From the NCBI GenBank assembly GCA_900768815.1, contig CAAGEE010000002.1:298193-362192 (forward strand): a stretch of DNA of 64,000 nt, read 5' to 3'. Origin of the DNA: Bacilli bacterium. Its GTDB lineage: Bacteria > Bacillota_I > Bacilli_A > RF39 > UBA660. The position numbers were made by a program, and so were the translations under genes. The notes beneath the pieces were generated by a model. That model was not told the DNA's origin and searched no databases. It saw nothing but the letters and a program-made list of their open reading frames with translations. Positions 8,345-16,222 of this stretch are shown here, in pieces. Numbering within the stretch: the first letter of the stretch is position 1; every line of letters starts with the position of its first letter.

Positions 8345-10018
8345 TTATTCGATTTGTGAGTAAATACTGAACATTGGTGTAACAATTGAAAGTAATATGA
8401 CACCAACAATTCCAGCTAAGAATACAATCATTAATGGTTCCATCAAACTTTTCATTTGATCGATAATCGATTTATGCATTGATTGGAAATGTGCTGATAC
8501 TTTTTCCATCATAAGACCTAATTGACCAGTATTTTCACCTGTAACAATCATTTCATAAGCAACTACAGGTATTGCCCATTCTCCACGGAAAGCCGCCGAT
8601 ACTGGTTCACCTCTTGACAGGTTTTCTAGTGTTTTATTAATTATATCTTTAAATACTTCATTATCAGTTATTTTTTGTAATATTTCCATACTATCTGTAA
8701 TAAATACACCATGATTTATTAATGAAGCAAAGGTCTTTGTAAAGTTTGCTATTTCATTATAAATAATTATTTTACTAACTACCGGTATATGCATTAAGAA
8801 TATTTGAACTGCCTTTTTAAAGGACTGAACATGTTTAAATAAATATCTAAATATAAATATTATTGCTACTACTCCACCAATTAAGAACATCCAATTAGTT
8901 TGAATAAAATCACTGACGCCTAAGACTATTAAGGTGATAGCAGGAAGTTTGGCATCTTGAGATTCAAACATCGAAGCAAATTGTGGAACTAAGTAAACTA
9001 ACATGAATACTAATACGCCTAACGCTATTGTTAAAACTACGATTGGGTATGTCATGGCACTTTTCATTTGTTTTTTAGTCTGATTCATTGATGTATAGTA
9101 CTCTGCCATATCATCTAGTATGGAAGGTAAATCACCTGTCATTTCAGCTGTTTTTACCATGTTTATTAATAATGGTGGGAACACTTTTCCTTGACGAGCT
9201 AAGGCTACGGAGAAGCTTTCACCTTTTAATAATTCATAAACTACTTGACCATAGATCTTTTTATGGGTTGCCTTTTTGCCTTGTTTAGCTAAGATACGCA
9301 TTGAATCAACTAGAGGAATTCCAGATTTTATGTATGTTGATAATTGAGTTAAAGCAAAAGATAACTCTTCAGGGTTTAGTTTTGGTGGACCAGAAATATC
9401 AATATCCATTGCTGATTTTGGCTTTATCTCTAGGACTTGATAATCTTGGCCTTCGAGAAAGGCTCTTACATCATCTTCTGATTCGGCATCAAAATAACCC
9501 TTTTCTTTTTTATTCATGGTATTTATGACAACATAACTATAACCATTTAATTTATTTTTTCTTTTTACATCTTCGTCACTTGATACTTTCTTTTTACTTA
9601 AACTACTCGTTTGAACTGTTTTTGATGTTGAATGTTGCTGTGGGGGTGAGTCTTGAGTAGTTGATTTTTGTTCAGGTGTTTGTAGTGATGCACTGATTGG
9701 TTGATTTGTTATTGTATTATTTGAAACAGGCACTTGTGTTTGATTAGCCCCAATTGATATTGGTGTTGGGCTTGCTACAGATACTGGAGCTGGTGTTTGA
9801 ACTTGTTGTTGGACTGGTGTTTGTTGAATCACTTGTCCTGGCACTTGCTGTTGTGGTAATGGCTGCTTTATGACTGGTTGAGCAACAGTTTTTTCAGCCT
9901 GTTGTTGTGGTGTTGGTGCAGTTTGTCCATTAGTAACTATTGGTGCTTTTTGTTCAGTAGGAGTTCCTACAGTAGGAATTGTTGTTTCCTTTTTCTTTTT
10001 ATTTCCAAATAAACCCAT
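8345..10018 (-). CDS. Type II secretion/type IV pilus inner-membrane protein F (PilC/GspF/ComGB family) with long low-complexity N-terminus
   Basis: This 557-residue protein has two T2SSF domains (about 210-335 and 410-540), each with the family core and followed by hydrophobic helices. PilC/GspF proteins form the membrane platform on which the pseudopilus or pilus is assembled. Family members are normally about 350-410 residues. Here about 150 extra residues, rich in Q, P, T and V, come first, after a short MGLFGNKKKKE start. A small globular stretch (YSYVVINTMNKKEKGYFDAES) resembles the usual N-terminus of the family. SD GGTGAT precedes the ATG. The gene is first of a two-gene unit with the prepilin peptidase. 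The ATPase and pilins must lie elsewhere. Confidence 0.88.
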   Translation of the reverse strand: MGLFGNKKKKETTIPTVGTPTEQKAPIVTNGQTAPTPQQQAEKTVAQPVIKQPLPQQQVPGQVIQQTPVQQQVQTPAPVSVASPTPISIGANQTQVPVSNNTITNQPISASLQTPEQKSTTQDSPPQQHSTSKTVQTSSLSKKKVSSDEDVKRKNKLNGYSYVVINTMNKKEKGYFDAESEDDVRAFLEGQDYQVLEIKPKSAMDIDISGPPKLNPEELSFALTQLSTYIKSGIPLVDSMRILAKQGKKATHKKIYGQVVYELLKGESFSVALARQGKVFPPLLINMVKTAEMTGDLPSILDDMAEYYTSMNQTKKQMKSAMTYPIVVLTIALGVLVFMLVYLVPQFASMFESQDAKLPAITLIVLGVSDFIQTNWMFLIGGVVAIIFIFRYLFKHVQSFKKAVQIFLMHIPVVSKIIIYNEIANFTKTFASLINHGVFITDSMEILQKITDNEVFKDIINKTLENLSRGEPVSAAFRGEWAIPVVAYEMIVTGENTGQLGLMMEKVSAHFQSMHKSIIDQMKSLMEPLMIVFLAGIVGVILLSIVTPMFSIYSQIE

Positions 10019-10153
10019 CTAATATCACCAGAAAACCTTTCTTCTTTCCTATTCTTATTCTATAGATTATTGTAGCATAGTATTTTATTTTTGAAAATAA
10101 ATTATTTAACTTTTTATTTCTTTTGACATATATTATTGATGAAGAGGTGGACT

Positions 10154-10453
10154 ATGTACAACTATCCTTATCCTAAAGTTGGCCTATTTAGTAGGTTTAG
10201 TAATTTTGCTAAAGGTTTTAATTTTTCTTCGTTTTTAGACGGTACCCAAAAAACTCTCGGTGTTATTAATCAAGCAATACCTATTGTTTACCAAGTCAAA
10301 CCAATATTTAGAAATGCAAGAACTATGTTTAAAATAGCTGATGAGATAAGTAAACCAAGTAATGATGTTGGTGAAATGCGTACTGCTAAACAAGAAAGTA
10401 ATGTAAACGGTGGAGTACAAACTAATTTGAATAAGCCAATCTTTTATATATAA
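10154..10453 (+). CDS. YqfQ/VrrA-like small protein
   Basis: This plus-strand gene codes for 99 residues. The N-terminal part is aromatic and glycine-rich (YPYPKVGLFSRF). A central segment with TQKTLGVINQAIPIVYQVKPIFRNARTMF follows the pattern of the YqfQ-like family of Bacilli (hydrophobic stretch with QxxPxVxQxxPxxRNxxxM). The polar C-terminus is variable, as in that family. The role of YqfQ is unknown. I start at the ATG at 10154 because AGAGGTGG precedes it by four bases; the in-frame TTG at 10136 and ATG at 10139 have no ribosome site. It converges on tgt and shares a bidirectional terminator with it. Confidence 0.65.
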   Translation: MYNYPYPKVGLFSRFSNFAKGFNFSSFLDGTQKTLGVINQAIPIVYQVKPIFRNARTMFKIADEISKPSNDVGEMRTAKQESNVNGGVQTNLNKPIFYI

Positions 10454-10482
10454 AAATCACAAGAAATAATCTTGTGATTTTT
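10452..10482. terminator. Bidirectional terminator between the YqfQ-like gene and tgt
   Basis: Perfect 13-base stem AAAAATCACAAGA / TCTTGTGATTTTT around a five-base loop. A-rich and T-rich flanks make it work on both strands, as expected between convergent genes. Confidence 0.85.
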
Positions 10483-10487
10483 ACTTT

Positions 10488-11612
10488 TTACTTATTCTTT
10501 TTTTGATATTTAGAAATAAACTCTTCGCGATATTCTAGAATTCTATTTTCTTTAATAGCTTCTCTTAGTTCCTCTGTTAGTTTTATTAAGAATCTTATAT
10601 TATGAATTGATAATAATCTTCCGCCTAACATTTCATCTGTTGTTATTAAGTGACGGATATAGGCTTTAGTATAATTTTGACAAGTGTAGCAGTCACAACC
10701 TTCTTCTACTGGAGTAAAGTCTTCTTTATACTTAGCGTTGTTAAAGTTTATTTTTCCTTCTCTAGTAAATGCTTGTCCATGCCTTGCTATTCTTGTTGGC
10801 AAGACACAATCAAAAATATCTATTCCTCTAATAGTACCTTCAATTATGTCAATTGGATCTCCTACCCCCATTAGATAGCGGACTTTATCTTCTGGTAGAT
10901 ACTTTATACCATAATCGATCATTTTATACATTGTGTCTTTATCTTCACCTACTGAAGTACCTCCAATACTATAGCCATCAAAATCCATTTTAACAGTTTC
11001 TTTGCAACTATATTCACGCAAGTCTTCAAATTCTCCGCCTTGAACTATACCAAATAATGATTGATTTTCGTTAGTGTGAACCTTTTTACCGCGAGAAGCC
11101 CATCTTAGTGTGCGTTCAACTGATTTCTTCATATATTCATAAGTTGATGGATACGGAGGACATTCATCAAAACTCATAGCGATATCACTATCTAGTTTAT
11201 TTTGAATTTGAATTGATTTTTCCGGTGTTAAAAATAGTTTGGAACCGTCAATATGACTTTTGAATGTTACTCCTTCTTCGGTAATGTCTTTCTCTTTGTT
11301 TTTTACTAGCGAAAAGACTTGAAAGCCACCTGAATCTGTAAGAATTGGTCCATCATAATTCATGAATTTATGTAGGCCACCAGCTTTATCTATTATATCT
11401 TCACCAGGACGTAACCATAAATGATAGGTATTAGATAAAATTATTCCGGAATGAGCAGCTTTTAATTCTTCAGGTGACAACGACTTTACAGTTGCTCTTG
11501 TTCCAACAGGCATAAACATAGGTGTTTCAAAAGTTCCATAATTAGTTTGAAGTTTTCCATATCTAGCATTTGAATTTTCATCTTTATGTAATAATGTATA
11601 TTTTATTTTCAT
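10488..11612 (-). CDS. tgt: tRNA-guanine transglycosylase (queuine/preQ1 insertion)
   Basis: This 374-residue enzyme exchanges guanine 34 of GUN-anticodon tRNAs for the queuosine precursor preQ1. Key parts are visible: the GIILSNTYHLWLRPG block, the general-acid region LTDSGGFQVFSL, the base-recognition SIGG, the nucleophile region FDCVLPTRIARHG, and a C-terminal zinc site with CDCYTC and a later H. Length fits the family. SD AGGAG lies seven to eight bases before ATG. It is downstream of the GreA-like gene, beyond a terminator-like hairpin, in the conserved ruvA-ruvB-queA-tgt neighbourhood. QueA, which acts next in the pathway, is encoded about 700 bases upstream. Confidence 0.95.
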   Translation of the reverse strand: MKIKYTLLHKDENSNARYGKLQTNYGTFETPMFMPVGTRATVKSLSPEELKAAHSGIILSNTYHLWLRPGEDIIDKAGGLHKFMNYDGPILTDSGGFQVFSLVKNKEKDITEEGVTFKSHIDGSKLFLTPEKSIQIQNKLDSDIAMSFDECPPYPSTYEYMKKSVERTLRWASRGKKVHTNENQSLFGIVQGGEFEDLREYSCKETVKMDFDGYSIGGTSVGEDKDTMYKMIDYGIKYLPEDKVRYLMGVGDPIDIIEGTIRGIDIFDCVLPTRIARHGQAFTREGKINFNNAKYKEDFTPVEEGCDCYTCQNYTKAYIRHLITTDEMLGGRLLSIHNIRFLIKLTEELREAIKENRILEYREEFISKYQKKNK

Positions 11613-11661
11613 ATAGGCATCTCCTTTTGTCTTTATAATTATAAGGGGGTTTTAAAAAAAA

Positions 11662-11686
11662 AACAATAAAAAAAGGATTGCTCCTT
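11662..11686 (-). terminator. Short terminator after the GreA-like gene
   Basis: Minus-strand stem AAGGA / TCCTT with GCAA loop and a long T run. The stem overlaps the stop codon of the gene. With only five base pairs it may be leaky, allowing read-through into tgt. Confidence 0.55.
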
Positions 11687-12200
11687 ATTTTTTTGTAATA
11701 GTTTTTTGTTTGCTATTAGTATTTTCTTTTGTGTTTATTTTTTCAATGCAACCAGTAATTTGACGCTTATTAAATGGTGAAGTTCCAATTGTGTATGAGA
11801 ATACATCTCCTTCTGTTTTTCCAATTATAGCTTGACCAAATGGACTTGCTTTTGTTGTATAATCTGATGTTCTTTCCAATCCTTCTGTTGTTTCTACCAA
11901 AGTGAAAGTTCTTTTTGTTCCTGTTGAAAATTCAACTGTAAAATTACTACCGATTTCAATAATACTACCAGTTGGTTCATCTACTATTTCAGCATCCTCT
12001 AGAGCGATTCTTAATCTTGCAATATCGGCATGAGCTTTAAATATATGTCTTTCAGAAACTTCATCTCTTACTCCACACTCGCTTACATTCTTTTTAAATT
12101 CTTCTCTTGACTCTTCTAAATAATCAACATCACTTACCACATTTATTTTTTCTGCTATTTGTTTTTTGATTCCTTCAATTTGTTCTGGAATTAACTTCAT
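11685..12200 (-). CDS. GreA/GreB-family transcript cleavage factor, divergent
   Basis: The 171-residue protein has the two-part plan of GreA. An N-terminal helical hairpin (about 1-80) is followed by a C-terminal FKBP-like domain with the family hallmark ASPFGQAIIGKTEGD (about 124-138). GreA factors enter the secondary channel of RNA polymerase and stimulate cleavage of backtracked RNA through acidic residues at the hairpin tip. Here the tip reads VRDEVSER rather than the usual GDLSENAEY, so acidic residues remain but the motif is divergent. A lysine/threonine-rich tail extends past the domain. It has its own consensus-like promoter. It could be a GreA paralogue instead of the main copy. Confidence 0.75.
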   Translation of the reverse strand: MKLIPEQIEGIKKQIAEKINVVSDVDYLEESREEFKKNVSECGVRDEVSERHIFKAHADIARLRIALEDAEIVDEPTGSIIEIGSNFTVEFSTGTKRTFTLVETTEGLERTSDYTTKASPFGQAIIGKTEGDVFSYTIGTSPFNKRQITGCIEKINTKENTNSKQKTITKK

Positions 12201-12235
12201 TTCTTTTCCTCCTCTTTCTTCCGTTAAACGCCCAT

Positions 12236-12264
12236 ATTATAACATTTTTTTGTTATTTTTACAA
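12236..12264 (-). promoter_or_regulatory. Promoter of the GreA-like gene
   Basis: Minus strand: TTGTAA (12259-12264), 17-base spacer ending TGT, then TATAAT (12236-12241), which is an extended -10 box. Confidence 0.75.
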
Positions 12265-12306
12265 GGATATTTTTATATAAGTTACATTTAACTTTTTAAC
12301 TAGCCT

Positions 12307-13332
12307 CTATTTAATTAACATGGCATCACCAAAGGAAAAGAAACGATATTCTTCTTGAACTGCTATTTTATAAGCACTTAAGATGTTTTCTCTACCTGCT
12401 AAAGCTGACACTAACATTACTAAAGTTGATTTAGGTAGATGAAAGTTAGTTATTAAGGCATCTATTGCTTTAAACTTGTATCCAGGATAAATAAAGATAT
12501 TGGTCCAACCAGAACACTCTCTAAATTCATTATATTTCGTCATAATAGTTTCTAGTGTTCTTGTACTTGTTGTCCCAACAGCAACGATTCTTTTATTGTT
12601 TTCTTTTGTTTTATTTAAAAGTTCTGCTGTTTCTTTTGACATTTGATAGTACTCAGAATGCATTTCATGTTCCTCTACTTTATCAACACTTACTGGTCTA
12701 AAAGTACCTAGTCCAACATGAAGAGTAATGTAGGCAATATTTATACCTTTTACCTTCAATTGCCCTAGTAGTTTTTTTGTAAAATGAAGACCTGCTGTAG
12801 GTGCAGCAGCACTTCCTATTTCTTTAGCATATACTGTTTGATATCTTGATTGATCTTTTAGTTTTTCATGAATATATGGTGGCAGAGGCATAGTACCTAG
12901 CTGTTCTAGTATTTCCATTAAAATACCATTATAAATTAAAGTAAAATGTCTAATTCCTTCCGGTTCTTCTTTTATACATTTTGCTTTTAATTTTCCCATT
13001 CCAAATGTTACTACTGTTCCTACTTTTATACGTCTTGCTGGCTTTACTAGACATTCCCAGTCATCTCCGGCGATATTTTTTAATAGTAATATTTCTATTA
13101 CTGCTTTAGTTTCTTCTTTTTCACCAATTAATCTAGCGGGTAAAACTTTAGTATCATTTAATACTAGGGTATCTCCCTCTTCTAAATAATTTATAATATC
13201 ATAAAAATGTTTATGCTCAATTTTTCCTGTTTCCTTGTCTAATACCATTAGTCTAGAAGCATCCCTTTTTTCTAGTGGTGTTTGAGCTATTAATTTTTCA
13301 GGTAAGTAATAATCAAAATCTTCTACTTTCAT
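12307..13332 (-). CDS. queA: S-adenosylmethionine:tRNA ribosyltransferase-isomerase
   Basis: This 341-residue enzyme transfers and isomerises the ribosyl part of S-adenosylmethionine onto preQ1 in tRNA, making epoxyqueuosine. Typical blocks are visible: the N-terminal FDYYLPEKLIAQ-type start, DTKVLPARL, SAAAPTAGLHFT, THVGLGTFRPV-like (LHVGLGTFRPV) and TNFHLPKSTL. Length matches the family exactly. SD AGGAGG. The gene follows ruvB by 12 bases, so ruvA, ruvB and queA form one transcript, an arrangement also found in Bacillus. Confidence 0.96.
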   Translation of the reverse strand: MKVEDFDYYLPEKLIAQTPLEKRDASRLMVLDKETGKIEHKHFYDIINYLEEGDTLVLNDTKVLPARLIGEKEETKAVIEILLLKNIAGDDWECLVKPARRIKVGTVVTFGMGKLKAKCIKEEPEGIRHFTLIYNGILMEILEQLGTMPLPPYIHEKLKDQSRYQTVYAKEIGSAAAPTAGLHFTKKLLGQLKVKGINIAYITLHVGLGTFRPVSVDKVEEHEMHSEYYQMSKETAELLNKTKENNKRIVAVGTTSTRTLETIMTKYNEFRECSGWTNIFIYPGYKFKAIDALITNFHLPKSTLVMLVSALAGRENILSAYKIAVQEEYRFFSFGDAMLIK

Positions 13333-13344
13333 TTTATCCTCCTG

Positions 13345-14346
13345 TTAATTTTTCTTTTCTATTCCTAGAGCTTCATAGGCTTTATCAGTTACCATTCTAC
13401 CTCTTGTTGTTCTTTTTAATAAGCCGGTTTGTAGTAGATAGGGTTCATAAACGTCTTCAATTGTTGTTACTTCTTCACCTATTGAACTGCTTAGTGCTTC
13501 AATTCCTACTGGGCCACCATTAAACTTATTAATGATTGCTAGAAGTAAGTCATGGTCTGTTTTATCTAATCCCAATTCATCAATATGAAGTCTAGTTAGA
13601 GCTTCTTTGGTGATAGCAAGATCAATTTTACCATTTCCTTTAACTAGTGCAAAATCTCTTACTCTTTTAAATAATCTATTAGCAATTCTTGGCGTTCCTC
13701 TACTACGTCTTGCTAATTCATAAGCAGCATTATCTTCTATTTTCATATTTAAAACCCGTGAAGTTCTTTTTACTATTTCGCATAATTCATCAGTTGTATA
13801 AAATTGAAGCTTAGAAATTATACCAAAACGATCTCTAAGTGGTGCAGATAAGTCTCCGGCTCTAGTCGTTGCTCCAACAAGAGTAAATGGTGGTAAATCT
13901 ATTTTAATGTTTCTTGTATTTCCTTCACTTCCGACAATAATGTCTAGTGAAAAATCTTCCATAGCTGGATATAGGACTTCTTCTATATACCTTGGCATGC
14001 GATGAATTTCATCAATAAACAAAACATCTCCTGGTTCTAGAGAAGAAAGAATAGCAGCTAAGTCGCCAGTTTTTTCAATACTTGGACCAGATGCTGTTTT
14101 TATATGAGTACCTAGTTCATGAGCAATAATAAAAGCTAGGGTTGTTTTACCTAATCCTGGAGGACCATATAGTAAAACATGATCTAGGGCTTCGTTACGG
14201 ATTTTAGCAGCCTCAACAAATACTTTGATATTTTCTTTTACTTCACTTTGACCAATATATTCACTTATTGTTTCTGGTCTAATTGTATTATCAATTATTT
14301 GATCATCTTCTAGAGAATAGTTTTTTATAACATTTTCAGTTTTCAT
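13345..14346 (-). CDS. ruvB: Holliday junction branch migration ATPase RuvB
   Basis: This 333-residue AAA+ motor drives branch migration of Holliday junctions with RuvA. Visible elements are Walker A GPPGLGKTT (about 60-68), Walker B LFIDEIHR (about 110), sensor 1 VGATTRAGDLSAPLRDRFG (arginine finger region) and a C-terminal winged helix with RTTRGR (about 310-316). SD AGGAGG. It lies ten bases downstream of ruvA. No ruvC is present, as expected in Bacilli, which use RecU to resolve junctions. Confidence 0.97.
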   Translation of the reverse strand: MKTENVIKNYSLEDDQIIDNTIRPETISEYIGQSEVKENIKVFVEAAKIRNEALDHVLLYGPPGLGKTTLAFIIAHELGTHIKTASGPSIEKTGDLAAILSSLEPGDVLFIDEIHRMPRYIEEVLYPAMEDFSLDIIVGSEGNTRNIKIDLPPFTLVGATTRAGDLSAPLRDRFGIISKLQFYTTDELCEIVKRTSRVLNMKIEDNAAYELARRSRGTPRIANRLFKRVRDFALVKGNGKIDLAITKEALTRLHIDELGLDKTDHDLLLAIINKFNGGPVGIEALSSSIGEEVTTIEDVYEPYLLQTGLLKRTTRGRMVTDKAYEALGIEKKN

Positions 14347-14356
14347 AGAATCCTCC

Positions 14357-14920
14357 TTATCTTAAAAGTAATCTTAAAGCTTCTTTTACTTGTTCTTCAA
14401 TTGGTAAATCTTTGTTTACTTTAGTAAGAATGCCTTTTATTTCTTTGTCTTTGTATCCTAAACCTAGTAATACTTCTTTTAATTCTTCACTAGCTGTTAA
14501 TTCATCATCTGATATGCCGACACCAATAAAAGCTAGTTTTCCTTTTAAATCTAAAATCATTTGTCTTGCTAGTTTTTCACCAATTTTAGGGAATTTTTTT
14601 AAGTATAAAATATTTTCTCTTTCTATAGCATCCATTATACCTTCTACATTACCAACGGCTAAGATTGGCATAGCCATTTTACAGCCAAGTCCTTTAACAC
14701 TAATTAGTTTTAAAAACAGTTCTTTTTCTGCCAAGTTTTTAAAACCAAAAAGATTATTTTCATCTTCTTTTATTTGTTGATAGACATAAACTTTATATTC
14801 TTTTTGTTCTTCAAAGGCATAAGGATTAGATACATAAATTAAATAGCCTATACCATTATTATCTAAAACGATAGCGTTGTTTTTTAAACTTGTAACTGTT
14901 CCTATTATATAGTCATACAT
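14357..14920 (-). CDS. ruvA: Holliday junction binding protein RuvA
   Basis: This 187-residue protein forms the tetramer that holds the four-way junction open for RuvB. An N-terminal OB fold (about 1-62) is followed by tandem helix-hairpin-helix motifs (LKLISVKGLGCKMAMPIL and LKKFPKIGEKLARQMILDLKGK). The C-terminal three-helix domain that binds RuvB ends in EEQVKEALRLLLR. Length is near the usual 190-205. It is first in the ruvA-ruvB-queA unit with SD AAGGAG. Confidence 0.95.
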   Translation of the reverse strand: MYDYIIGTVTSLKNNAIVLDNNGIGYLIYVSNPYAFEEQKEYKVYVYQQIKEDENNLFGFKNLAEKELFLKLISVKGLGCKMAMPILAVGNVEGIMDAIERENILYLKKFPKIGEKLARQMILDLKGKLAFIGVGISDDELTASEELKEVLLGLGYKDKEIKGILTKVNKDLPIEEQVKEALRLLLR

Positions 14921-14963
14921 AAAATCACTCCTTACTTATTATATAACATTTTTAGAAAAGAAA

Positions 14964-15010
14964 AAAGAGCAACTATGAACTAATACAAGTTCACTTAAGG
15001 TGTGCTCTTT
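14964..15010 (-). terminator. Terminator of yebC
   Basis: Outer stem AAAGAGCA / TGCTCTTT (15003-15010 with 14964-14971) encloses a second small stem TGAAC / GTTCA. A T-rich run follows on the minus strand. Confidence 0.8.
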
Positions 15011-15028
15011 CCTATATATTTTTATTTA

Positions 15029-15751
15029 TTATTCTCCTTTTAGGTTGTAATAAACATCTTGAACATCATCTAAGTCCTCTAGTGTATCTACTAATTTCAT
15101 GACTTTTTCTTGTCCTTCTTCATCTAATTCTACTTCCATATTTGGAATGTATGTTAATTCACATTCTAAGAATTCTTTAACCCCTACATTTTCTAAGGCT
15201 TCTTTTACAGGAGTAAAATTAGTTGTATCAGTAGTGATAACATAGGTATTTTCTATTTTATCAAAATCTAAAGCTCCGGCATCTAATGCTGTCATCATCA
15301 TTATATCTTCATCATAATCTGCGGGTATTACAATTGAACCACGACGTTCGAACATATAACTTACAGAACCATCTGTTCCAAGGTTTCCTCCAGCTTTTGT
15401 GAAAGCACTGCGTACTTGAGATGCAGTTCTATTACGATTATCTGTTAAGCAATCTACCATGAAAGCTACTCCACCATGTCCATATCCTTCATAACGAACA
15501 CTTTCATAGTTTGCTCCATCAGTTCCACCAGTTGCCTTTTCAATAGCTTTTTGAATATTTTCTTTTGGCATATTTTGTGCTTTTGCTTTATCAACAGCCA
15601 ATCTTAATGATGAGTTTTGGTTTGGATCAGGACTGCCCGACTTTGCTGCTACCATAATTTCTTTAGCTAATTTTTGGAAAACTTTTCCTCTAGCAGCATC
15701 TAATAATCCTTTTTTGCGATGAATTGTTGCCCATTTTGAATGTCCACTCAT
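15029..15751 (-). CDS. YebC/PmpR-family protein (TACO1-like)
   Basis: This 240-residue protein has the invariant family start MSGHSKWATIHRKK and the block NMPKENIQKAIEKATGG. The three-domain length is standard. Members have been described both as DNA-binding regulators and as translation factors that help ribosomes through proline-rich or hard sequences; the YebC2-like group is close to the translational role. I cannot assign a subgroup from reading. SD GAGG. It lies beside ruvA, a neighbour commonly seen for yebC, but has its own terminator. The gene is divergent from the DUF192-like gene. Confidence 0.92.
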   Translation of the reverse strand: MSGHSKWATIHRKKGLLDAARGKVFQKLAKEIMVAAKSGSPDPNQNSSLRLAVDKAKAQNMPKENIQKAIEKATGGTDGANYESVRYEGYGHGGVAFMVDCLTDNRNRTASQVRSAFTKAGGNLGTDGSVSYMFERRGSIVIPADYDEDIMMMTALDAGALDFDKIENTYVITTDTTNFTPVKEALENVGVKEFLECELTYIPNMEVELDEEGQEKVMKLVDTLEDLDDVQDVYYNLKGE

Positions 15752-15843
15752 AACTTATACCTCCTCATTTCCTTTTTTATAATATCACATTTTTAATAAT
15801 TGGAAAAGATTTTATATTATTATTTAATAACTTTTACGTATTA

Positions 15844-15852
15844 TGTTATAAT
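15844..15852 (+). promoter_or_regulatory. Extended -10 promoter for the DUF192-like gene
   Basis: TGTTATAAT, a perfect extended -10 element. Only a weak -35 (TTAATA, 15824-15829) is found at 17 bases. It lies 22 bases before the chosen start. Confidence 0.65.
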
Positions 15853-15874
15853 TTTAATAGGAACTGGTGATTAT

Positions 15875-16201
15875 ATGTATATTAAAATTGAAAAGAAAAA
15901 ATATGATGTTATATATTTAAATACTTTCTGGTTAAAACTTAAAAGTTTAAAATTTTATCTAGAGCCAATTGAAGATATTTATATGATGAGGCGAAAAGGT
16001 TTAACAACATATTGGTTTTGTCAAAATGTTGATATTATAGAAACTGATAAAGATAATAAAATTGTTTATATATATAGGAAATTTAGGCCTGATAAGATTC
16101 TCTTTCCTAAGAGAAAAGTTTCTTATATATACCTAACTCCAGTTGGTGCTAGTAATAGTTTTAAAGTTGGAGAAGAATTTGTTGTAAAAGAAAAAGAGTA
16201 A
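15875..16201 (+). CDS. Small DUF192-like protein
   Basis: The plus-strand gene encodes 108 residues starting at the ATG at 15875, where GGTGAT stands three bases upstream. The open frame to 15800 runs through the promoter, so I reject the longer form. The pattern TYWFCQNVDIIETDKDNKIVYI, then FRPDKIL, and a C-terminal VGEEFVV recalls the DUF192 fold (a short beta-barrel with a conserved ...PIDVVFLDKDGKV... run), though similarity is loose. No signal peptide is present, unlike many DUF192 members. Function unknown. It converges on the Hpt-REC gene and shares a terminator with it. Confidence 0.6.
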   Translation: MYIKIEKKKYDVIYLNTFWLKLKSLKFYLEPIEDIYMMRRKGLTTYWFCQNVDIIETDKDNKIVYIYRKFRPDKILFPKRKVSYIYLTPVGASNSFKVGEEFVVKEKE

Positions 16202-16219
16202 TTTTGGAATTACTCTTTT
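16192..16219. terminator. Bidirectional terminator between convergent genes
   Basis: Perfect 12-base stem AAAAGAGTAATT / AATTACTCTTTT around TTGG, with A and T runs at the two ends. Confidence 0.85.
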
Positions 16220-16222
16220 AAT

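Noticed and set aside
10136..10153. TTG and ATG starts upstream of the YqfQ-like gene
   Set aside because: The SD AGAGGTGG lies after them, so the ATG at 10154 is the likely start.
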